A stretch of DNA of 64,000 nucleotides from Sphingobacterium sp. xlx-96 (lineage in GTDB: Bacteria; Bacteroidota; Bacteroidia; Sphingobacteriales; Sphingobacteriaceae). This document shows positions 8,863-15,319 of this stretch, piece after piece; the first letter of the stretch is position 1, and each line of letters opens with the position of its first letter. The notes beneath the pieces were generated by a model. That model worked only from the letters and a program-made list of their open reading frames with translations. It searched no databases and had not been told where the DNA came from. The position numbers and the translations under genes were made by a program. The stretch is taken from contig NZ_WFKM01000009.1 in the NCBI RefSeq assembly GCF_011007365.1, forward strand, positions 120,106 to 184,105, read 5' to 3'.

Positions 8863-10344
8863 TCATAATACCTGGGTTTTAAGTTTATGGACTTCATGGG
8901 CTACTATCTTGCCGGATATGATGGACGGTGGTACACCGGGGCCAGGTACCGTGAGCTGGCCGGTATAAAAAAGGTTCTTGAGCTGTTTGTTGCGGATTTT
9001 GGGCTTTAACACGGCGGTCTGGCTTAGCGTATTGGCCAGGCCATAGGCATTGCCCCCGTAGGCGCTGTAGTCGGCTATAAAGTCGCTTACGCAATAGCTA
9101 CGCTGGTAGACAATCTGTGAACGTAGATCGGTCAGTCCCGCGTGCCGCTCGATACGGGCCAGCATCTTGTCCAGGTACTGCTCGCGAAGCGACTCCCCGT
9201 CCTGTATACCGATGGCCAGGGGCATCAGTAAAAACAGGTTCTCGGCACCGGAGGGTGCTACCGATGGGTCGGTCCTTGAAGGACAGCAGACGTAAAATAA
9301 CGGGTTTTCCGGCCATTTTTGCGCGCCATAGATATTGTCGATGTGCGCATCGAGATCATGCTCAAAAAATAGGGTATGATGCTTGAGCTGGGGTATCGCT
9401 GTATGGATGCCCAGGTAGTAGATCAGACTGGATGGCGCGAAGGTGCGCTGCTGCCAATAGGCCTCGGTATAGTTTTTTTGACTATCCTCGAGCAGGGTCT
9501 CCGTATGGTGGTAGTCGGATGAGGCAATAACGGCATCGAAGCGACGTATTGTGCCATTTATCGTCAAAGAGCTCACCCGGTCGCTACTGGTATTTATCTT
9601 TTGGACGGTATGGCCAAAGTGAAAACGGGCACCCTGTGCCTCTGCTACCTTTTGCATGGCTAATACCAACTGGTAGAAGCCGCCCATGGGATAATGGGTG
9701 CCGAGGCCATAGCCGCCATAGTTCATCAGGCTGTAAAGGGCCGGGATGTTTTTGGGGGATGCACCCAGGAATATTACCGGAAACTCCATCAGCGTACGGA
9801 GCTTGGGATTTTTGAAATACCGGGCCACATAGGTCCTGAAATCGGTGAGTAGATCCAACTTTAAGGCGCTTTTGGCAATCTTGGGCGATATAAACTCCAG
9901 CCAGCTGTGGGATGGTTTGTTGACGAAGTCTTGCATGCCTACTTCGTACTTGAACTGGGCAGACTGCATGAATTTTTCAAACTGGGCGCCAGCCCCCGGT
10001 TCCAGCTGTTCGAACAGCGATCGTAGTTCGGCTATATGGGATGGCACTGCCAGCGGCGTATCCTGGAATACCATTTCGAACTGTGGATCTAAGGGTACCA
10101 GCTCGAAAAAATCGGAAGCCTGGTAGCCGAAATCACTAAAAAAACGCTCCATGATGTCGGGCATCCAGTACCAACTGGGGCCCATGTCGAATACAAATCC
10201 TTCGTCCGTACGGAACTGCCGCGCCCGCCCGCCCGGCTGGTCATGCCGCTCGAAGACATGGACTTCATGGCCTGCCTGAGCGGCATATGCCGCTGCAGAC
10301 AGCCCGGAAAACCCAGAACCTATGATTGCTATTTTCTTCTTCAT
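8863..10344 (-). CDS. crtI: Phytoene desaturase (CrtI type)
   Basis: FAD-dependent desaturase that turns phytoene into lycopene. The N-terminus MKKKIAIIGSGFSG holds the dinucleotide motif GSGFSG (residues 9-14), with the ribose-binding acidic residue E32 and QPGGRARQF behind it. The C-terminal family signature appears as NLFYTGQLTVPGPGVP, followed by the SGKIVAHEV helix. At 493 residues it has full length for bacterial CrtI. It starts only 8 bases after the hydroxyisourate hydrolase-like gene, which ties that unexpected gene into the carotenoid operon. The early KKK-rich start and good motif spacing support the ATG at 10344. Confidence 0.95.
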   Translation of the reverse strand: MKKKIAIIGSGFSGLSAAAYAAQAGHEVHVFERHDQPGGRARQFRTDEGFVFDMGPSWYWMPDIMERFFSDFGYQASDFFELVPLDPQFEMVFQDTPLAVPSHIAELRSLFEQLEPGAGAQFEKFMQSAQFKYEVGMQDFVNKPSHSWLEFISPKIAKSALKLDLLTDFRTYVARYFKNPKLRTLMEFPVIFLGASPKNIPALYSLMNYGGYGLGTHYPMGGFYQLVLAMQKVAEAQGARFHFGHTVQKINTSSDRVSSLTINGTIRRFDAVIASSDYHHTETLLEDSQKNYTEAYWQQRTFAPSSLIYYLGIHTAIPQLKHHTLFFEHDLDAHIDNIYGAQKWPENPLFYVCCPSRTDPSVAPSGAENLFLLMPLAIGIQDGESLREQYLDKMLARIERHAGLTDLRSQIVYQRSYCVSDFIADYSAYGGNAYGLANTLSQTAVLKPKIRNKQLKNLFYTGQLTVPGPGVPPSIISGKIVAHEVHKLKTQVL

Positions 10345-10352
10345 AATCCAGT

Positions 10353-10763
10353 CTAGTTGCCTTTGTAGGTGGCGTAGCCATAAGGGCTGATCGTAATTGG
10401 GACATGGTAATGCGCCTGGTCTTTGATCGCAAAGACAACCGCTACAAAGGGATAAAAACTATCACCGCCATGTTTTGTGAAGTAGGGATAGGTCTCAAAA
10501 ATAAGTTTGTACGTCCCTTTGTTGTCTTTCGCCTCATCATAAGGTAGGAAATCGCCGACCCGGCCATTGGCGTCGGTCTTTTTGACGCTGACAGGCTCCC
10601 ATTGATTTTTATCGTTTAATTTTTCCAGTTTAATGACCACATCGGCCGCAGGCTGTCCCGTAGTTATGTTGAGTATATGGCTGGATAGTTGGTGGCTTTT
10701 TGACTGGCCGTAGGCTAACGCGCATACCACCAGTAATGTAAATGTACTTATTATAGTTTTCAT
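10353..10763 (-). CDS. 5-hydroxyisourate hydrolase / transthyretin-like protein with signal peptide
   Basis: A 136-residue protein with a signal peptide (MKTIISTFTLLVVCALAYGQ), so periplasmic or exported. The mature part has the transthyretin-like family layout: LSSHILNITTGQPA (family LSxHVLDxxxGxPA, with the catalytic His), the DANGR segment, YFTKHGGDSFYPFV, the catalytic-type His pair in HYHVPITISPYGY, and a C-terminal YKGN in place of the usual YRGS. True family members hydrolyse 5-hydroxyisourate in urate breakdown. No uricase or OHCU decarboxylase gene is visible, and the gene sits between marR and crtI with gaps of 39 and 8 bases, so its role may lie elsewhere. The altered C-terminal tetrapeptide leaves catalytic activity open. 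Confidence 0.85.
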   Translation of the reverse strand: MKTIISTFTLLVVCALAYGQSKSHQLSSHILNITTGQPAADVVIKLEKLNDKNQWEPVSVKKTDANGRVGDFLPYDEAKDNKGTYKLIFETYPYFTKHGGDSFYPFVAVVFAIKDQAHYHVPITISPYGYATYKGN

Positions 10764-10802
10764 TGTTGAAATGTGTTTTTAGTTTATAAATTGTTCTTTT
10801 GT

Positions 10803-11396
10803 CTATTTTTGATTTAAATGGATATGGAAATCGTTGAGCTTGTTCAGCAGCCGGGTAAGCTCGGAAAGCTCGGTAACGGAAAGATCGCCGCCTATAATAT
10901 TGGACAGCTTGCGCATCTTTTCGAGGTGTTGATCCAGCACGCTGCTACCCGCTGCGGTCAGGAAAATCAATTTGCTCCGCCTATCGGCAGCCGAATTCTC
11001 TTGTGCCACCCAGTTCTTGGCGATAAGCCGGTTGATCGTCAACATGCCGACGGGCTTGTCGTGGCCCAACGTATTGATCAGCGCCGTCTTGGTAGTCTTG
11101 CCGGATAAATTAATATGTAAAAGGTATAAAAAGTCATTTTGACTCGAAAAATCGGAGTCTGAAACGGTGACCCGTGAATAAATACCCGCTATCTTTTTTA
11201 TTAAGACCAACAGTTCTATCCTGTCTTTTGCCAGATCATCGGTATCGGCACTGGCCGTCGTTCCGGTAGATAAGGCATAGTCTTCGTAAACCCATTTTTT
11301 AAAGCCCTGTATCGTAGCGTCGTAAGAGGACTCTGCGTTGGCAGATTCGAAATCTTTTACGAGGTCAATAATATTATTAATCATATTATAATGCAT
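10803..11396 (-). CDS. MarR-family transcriptional regulator of the carotenoid operon
   Basis: A 197-residue protein with the winged-helix domain in its second half: helix-turn-helix around LINTLGHDKPVGMLTINRLIAKNWV and the wing AADRRSKLIFLTAAG, which is the MarR DxRxxxxxLT signature. The first half is a helical dimerisation region. The start may be the ATG at 11396 (MHYN) or the ATG at 11384 (MINN). As first gene of the run leading to crtI-crtB-crtZ-crtYcd-idi, and with an inverted repeat touching its promoter, it is probably an autoregulated repressor of pigment synthesis. That control role is inferred from position only. Confidence 0.88.
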   Translation of the reverse strand: MHYNMINNIIDLVKDFESANAESSYDATIQGFKKWVYEDYALSTGTTASADTDDLAKDRIELLVLIKKIAGIYSRVTVSDSDFSSQNDFLYLLHINLSGKTTKTALINTLGHDKPVGMLTINRLIAKNWVAQENSAADRRSKLIFLTAAGSSVLDQHLEKMRKLSNIIGGDLSVTELSELTRLLNKLNDFHIHLNQK

Positions 11397-11416
11397 AAGT
11401 AGCCTTATTTAGAATA

Positions 11417-11445
11417 CAAGTATACTAAAATATTTTATATTAGTA
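11417..11445 (-). promoter_or_regulatory. Putative marR/crt promoter -7 box and overlapping operator-like inverted repeat
   Basis: On the minus strand TATACTTG (11424-11417) resembles the Bacteroidota -7 element TAnnTTTG with one mismatch. Directly upstream is an AT-rich inverted repeat, TACTAA (11423-11428) ... TTAGTA (11440-11445), of the size and position expected for a MarR operator that would block the promoter. The arms are short, so chance cannot be excluded. Confidence 0.45.
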
Positions 11446-11513
11446 AAAAAGTAAACTAAATAAACGAATTTGGTATCTTAATATACTATGTGTAGCGGGA
11501 TAGGGGAATAAGG

Positions 11514-11572
11514 GCTCTACGACGCCAAAGTAAGGGAGGTATAAATGGAACTGTTTATTGGCGTCGTAGAGC
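11514..11572. repeat. Perfect 15-bp inverted repeat with 29-bp spacer
   Basis: GCTCTACGACGCCAA (11514-11528) and TTGGCGTCGTAGAGC (11558-11572) are exact reverse complements. There is no T-run next to it, so it is not a standard terminator. It lies between the 3' end of the zinc-ribbon gene and the marR promoter, and its GC-rich arms stand out from the AT-rich surroundings. Confidence 0.85.
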
Positions 11573-11639
11573 GCTAGGGGGGCTGTCGCCCGGCTACTTG
11601 CGAAGGGGCATGGGTGAGATCTTGAAACGGCTGCGCCTG

Positions 11640-11966
11640 TTAATCAAAATCAAAGAAATCGGAAAGAAAGGATTTCTTTTTTCGAGGGTACTGCTGGTTG
11701 TAGTCTCGGCTATCCTTATGGTCTCTGCTGTCGCGATGATCGCGGTGCTGGTGCCGATCGGAGCGGTCGTAGTGGCTGTCGCGCGGACGCTCTTCATAGC
11801 GTGGTGCGGCTGCTGCTGGCGCTTGGCTCTGTGCTGCGGCATAATCCATAAGTTTGTCGAGCTCGCCTTTGTCCAGCCAGATGCCTCGGCAGCTCGGGCA
11901 GTAATCGATCTCGACCTGATGACGCTCGGTCATGAGTAATGTTTCGTTGCAATTGGGACACTTCAT
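11640..11966 (-). CDS. TFIIB-type zinc-ribbon protein with charged low-complexity tail
   Basis: Starting at the ATG at 11966 gives 108 residues; the in-frame codon at 12011 would add a non-conserved 15-residue leader. The N-terminus is a zinc ribbon with two CxxC pairs, MKCPNCNETLLM (C3, C6) and IDYCPSCRGIWLDKGELDKL, the hallmark of the zf-TFIIB (PF13453) domain of small bacterial proteins. After an Ala/Gln-rich linker comes a tail of alternating Arg, Asp and His (SHYDRSDRHQHRDHRD) and an aromatic/acidic end (FLSDFFDFD). The function is unknown; such proteins occur widely as single-domain conserved proteins. It stands alone between marR and the HdeD-like gene, about 100 bases from the latter. 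Confidence 0.85.
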   Translation of the reverse strand: MKCPNCNETLLMTERHQVEIDYCPSCRGIWLDKGELDKLMDYAAAQSQAPAAAAPRYEERPRDSHYDRSDRHQHRDHRDSRDHKDSRDYNQQYPRKKKSFLSDFFDFD

Positions 11967-12070
11967 AGTTTTATTTTTTTTAAATAAATAGTCTAACAAA
12001 TCAAACGGCAAGCTAAGGATTTTGGTTTGTTCTCCCGCTCGCCGTGCTGAAATTTTACCGTTTTTTAACG

Positions 12071-12715
12071 TTAGGCTCCTCCTTTATGCTGTCTGTGGAA
12101 CTCATCTTTTAGACTTTGGTACTTTTCTTTCCACGCTGCCGACATGTTGGAATATTTGTTCTTTAGGTTTTTCAGCTGGAAGGCTAATAAGCAGGCCGAG
12201 AATCCGACCGCCGTGATGGCGAGTCCTGTCCATATGACCAAGGAAAGCCCTGCAAAGGCCGGGTTCCAGAGCAGGATAAAGCTGAAAATCAGTCCCAATA
12301 CGGCCCAGGCAGTCATCCAGCCCCAATTCTTGCTGCCGTAATTTTTCAGATCGAAAGAGAAGGACATAAGCTGTATCGATCGGAACATCACGTAAAAGCC
12401 GACAATAAAGCTCAACGTGGCAGCGGATAACAGCGGATTGCTGAAAAGCAGTATGCCGAAGAGCGTGTACAGGATACCTCCGGTAAGGTACCAGCCCCAG
12501 CCTTCGATCTCCCGCTTGTTTTGTACAGCGAAAATAATCTCAAGTACCCCGGAAATAATAAAGGACCAGGAAAAAAGAAATGTTAACGCCAGAAAAGAAG
12601 CTAGGGGCGTGCTGATGGTGTAAAAACCCAATAGGATCAATAGTACCCCGATGATCAAGGGGATGTACCAGTGTTTTACCGAGTTTTGGATCGTTTTGAA
12701 AAATGTGTGTTGCAT
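12071..12715 (-). CDS. HdeD-like (DUF308) membrane protein
   Basis: A 214-residue integral membrane protein with about six predicted helices in three hairpins, with repeated small-residue patterns such as LIIGVLLILLGFYTI and YLTGGILYTLFGILLF, typical of the HdeD/DUF308 family (acid-resistance membrane protein of enterics). The C-terminus, after LLAFQLKNLKNKY, is a charged cytoplasmic tail (AAWKEKYQSLKDEF) not present in short HdeD proteins. The function in Bacteroidota is not established. It is transcribed away from the capD-like gene, and about 300 bases separate the divergent starts. Confidence 0.85.
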   Translation of the reverse strand: MQHTFFKTIQNSVKHWYIPLIIGVLLILLGFYTISTPLASFLALTFLFSWSFIISGVLEIIFAVQNKREIEGWGWYLTGGILYTLFGILLFSNPLLSAATLSFIVGFYVMFRSIQLMSFSFDLKNYGSKNWGWMTAWAVLGLIFSFILLWNPAFAGLSLVIWTGLAITAVGFSACLLAFQLKNLKNKYSNMSAAWKEKYQSLKDEFHRQHKGGA

Positions 12716-13013
12716 ATCTGTGTTGTTTAAGGTATTAAATTAACAAAAAAGGAGGCTATAGGTTTTGTTAATACGCCATGGAATCTAATTGGATAATGGA
12801 TAAGTTACGATAAATAATACAAATCGGATTGAATGTTTTTTATATCTTGCGTACTATTCGGACTTAATTATATTTTGTTTTCTGTTTTTTGGTATCTTTT
12901 TTGTTTAGTTAAATGGTGTTAATCCAGAATAACTGAAAATTAATCAAGGAGATATCTGTAACCAGCACTCCTGTGGGAGTGGACTGGGTGAAACTTAGTT
13001 TGTTGTATACTAC
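12716..13013. other. Divergent promoter region with a leader hairpin before the capD-like gene
   Basis: About 300 AT-rich bases without a gene, expected to hold promoters for both flanking genes; I see no perfect TAnnTTTG element for either. Close to the plus-strand gene a hairpin is visible: CACTCC (12966-12971), loop TGTG, GGAGTG (12976-12981), lengthened by CCAG (12962-12965) with CTGG (12984-12987) across a two-base bulge. It would lie in the 5' leader 27 bases before the ATG. Confidence 0.5.
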
Positions 13014-14954
13014 ATGATAGATATTTGGAGAGAAGGACTGCGGATGAACAAGCCGCGCTGGGTGATCCTATTGATCGACCTGCTGTTAATGGCTGGAGCA
13101 TTTGTCCTGAGTTATGTGTTGATCTTTAAAGAGCGTAATGGAATAACGACGCATAATCTGGTGAATCTGCTGGATCGTATGCTGGGGCAGCTGGCTGTCG
13201 TGGGAATGATCTACTTGCTGTGCTTTCTGGGTTTTCAGACCTATCGTTCGGTGATACGCCGTACGGGGATCCGTGACCTGCAACAGGTGTCGATCACGGT
13301 ATTTACAGCATTAGCGCTGGTCGAAGTGGTAACGCATCTGATTCATTGGAAAATTGAGTTTCTTCCTTTTATGCGGTATATACTGCCTTTTTCGGATACG
13401 CAATTGCTCTTTCATGCGTTTATCACTGGTTTTAGTATGTCGTTTGCACGGGTGCTCTATCGGGCGCTATACCACGAACTGTTATGGAACCGTAAGGACA
13501 ACCGTATCCCGGTGATCTTGTTCGGGGCGGGCAATATGGGGAATACAACGTTTAATTTTATCCAGTCGACCTCTCGGAACAAATACCGTATCGTAGCGAT
13601 AATGGACGATAACCCAACGCGTATCGGCAAACGGTTGCAGGGATTTAAGATCCATGATGTCTCTAAATTGAATAAGGAGTTTGTACAGCAATATGGAAAT
13701 GCGCATGAACTGATCATCGCGACAGACCGTAATGTGCCGGAACGCCTACAGCGGGTCGTAAAATTGGCAGAGCCTATTCCTTTGATTGTCAAGATAATAC
13801 CGGATAGTGCGCGTCTGATGGCCGGTGAGGTGGCTACCCGGCAGATCCGTAGCTTGCGCATAGAGGATTTGTTGGGGCGTAAGGCCATCGATCTGGATAA
13901 CCCGGAAATACAGCAGGAAATGTGCGATAAGGTGGTCTTGATAACTGGAGGGGCTGGATCTATCGGGGCTGAGCTGGTAAGGCAGATCGGACGTACTGGC
14001 TGTTCAAAATTGATTGTGCTGGACCAGGCGGAATCTGCGCTATATGAGGTACAGCAAGAACTGCAGCGTTATAAGGGAAGCGATCGCTTCGTATTTATTG
14101 TGGGGAATATCCGTAATGAGGCTTTCATGCGCCGTGTTTTTGAGAAGTATAGTCCGCAGTATGTATTCCACGCGGCAGCGTACAAGCATGTCCCGCTGAT
14201 GGAGGAAAACCCTTATGAGGCGGTAATGACAAACGTTTGGGGATCATGCAACGTGGCCCTGCTGGCCGATCGGTATGGCGTGGAGAAATTTGTGATGGTC
14301 TCGACAGATAAGGCGGTAAATCCGACGAATGTCATGGGAGCAACGAAGCGGGTGGCTGAGATAATCGTGTCCTGCATAAATAAAGATTCTAAAACCAATT
14401 ATATCGTGACACGCTTTGGTAATGTGCTGGGATCGAATGGCTCGGTAATCCCATTGTTTGAAAAGCAGATGCTCAAAGGGGGGCCGCTGACTATTACGCA
14501 TCCGGATATTACGCGTTACTTTATGACTATTCCTGAGGCTTGTCAGCTGGTGCAGGAAGCGGGGGTGATGGGCGCAGGAGGGGAGGTCTTCGTGTTTGAT
14601 ATGGGCCAGCCGGTAAAAATCATGGATCTGGCCAAGCAGATGATCCGCCTAAAAGGCTACAGCCACCCCGAGGATATCGATATCAAGGTGGTAGGGCTGC
14701 GCCCGGGTGAAAAAATATTTGAAGAGCTCCTGGCAAATGGAGAAACTACCGAAAAGACCCATCACGAGAAGATTATGATAGCCAAGGTCAATACCGATGA
14801 TCTGGAGCTTAAAAGGCTGAAGATCGAGCTGTTGTGCAATCTCGTAAAGACGGCAGATCCGGAAGAGCATAAGATGGAACTGGTACGGCTTATCAAAGAG
14901 ATCGTGCCGGAGTTTAAATCGCAGAACTCGGTGTTTGAGCGATTGGACAGCTAA
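13014..14954 (+). CDS. Membrane-bound nucleotide-sugar 4,6-dehydratase (CapD/WbpM/PglF family)
   Basis: A 646-residue protein with three parts. Residues 1-150 hold about four membrane helices. Residues 160-290 form a Rossmann-like CoA/nucleotide-binding module (VILFGAGNMGNTTFNFI). From about 305 an extended SDR domain follows with the NAD motif GGAGSIG (312-318), the segment VSTDKAVNPTNVMGATKR that carries the catalytic Thr-Asp-Lys region, and TRFGNVLGSNGSV. This build is typical of UDP-GlcNAc 4,6-dehydratases that start synthesis of bacillosamine- or fucosamine-type sugars for capsule, O-antigen or glycoprotein glycans. No other glycan genes adjoin it, which is unusual, since relatives usually lie in polysaccharide clusters. 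The start could also be the ATG at 13044. Confidence 0.92.
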   Translation: MIDIWREGLRMNKPRWVILLIDLLLMAGAFVLSYVLIFKERNGITTHNLVNLLDRMLGQLAVVGMIYLLCFLGFQTYRSVIRRTGIRDLQQVSITVFTALALVEVVTHLIHWKIEFLPFMRYILPFSDTQLLFHAFITGFSMSFARVLYRALYHELLWNRKDNRIPVILFGAGNMGNTTFNFIQSTSRNKYRIVAIMDDNPTRIGKRLQGFKIHDVSKLNKEFVQQYGNAHELIIATDRNVPERLQRVVKLAEPIPLIVKIIPDSARLMAGEVATRQIRSLRIEDLLGRKAIDLDNPEIQQEMCDKVVLITGGAGSIGAELVRQIGRTGCSKLIVLDQAESALYEVQQELQRYKGSDRFVFIVGNIRNEAFMRRVFEKYSPQYVFHAAAYKHVPLMEENPYEAVMTNVWGSCNVALLADRYGVEKFVMVSTDKAVNPTNVMGATKRVAEIIVSCINKDSKTNYIVTRFGNVLGSNGSVIPLFEKQMLKGGPLTITHPDITRYFMTIPEACQLVQEAGVMGAGGEVFVFDMGQPVKIMDLAKQMIRLKGYSHPEDIDIKVVGLRPGEKIFEELLANGETTEKTHHEKIMIAKVNTDDLELKRLKIELLCNLVKTADPEEHKMELVRLIKEIVPEFKSQNSVFERLDS

Positions 14955-15319
14955 GCTCGATCGTGTCAAAAGAAACTCCCGATAGATAGGCTACAAAATA
15001 GTGTACCACCTAAAAAATTTATGATAACAGGCTGATAATAAACTAACGAATCGTATTAAAAGAAGTTTTTTTTTATTTCGAAATCGAAAGTCATGGCCTT
15101 TTTTTTCTTTTTTTTGTTACGATACCTTTCATAATTAATAATTTCTTAACATAGGCAGCGAAATGCTTTGTAAGGGATTTAAACTGCTTTTTATGCTATT
15201 TTGCTGCTTTTTTTTCATTTAGATTTTAAAGCTTATGGTTTTTGTTTGTTGTTTTTTTTAATAAAGTTGGTTAACTATGCACAAGAATTCCTAAATATTA
15301 AAAACAATTTAAAAACTAA
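14955..15319. other. AT-rich intergenic region upstream of a SusC gene
   Basis: About 365 bases without a gene, marked by several long T tracts. A weak promoter candidate is TAAAGTTG (15262-15269), one mismatch from TAnnTTTG, with TTTG at 15241-15244 as a possible -33 element (spacing 17). I see no terminator hairpin after the capD-like gene and no other recognisable element. Confidence 0.4.

Noticed and set aside
15061..15120. T-rich stretch after the capD-like gene as a terminator
   Set aside because: Long T tracts are present but no GC stem precedes them in a convincing arrangement.
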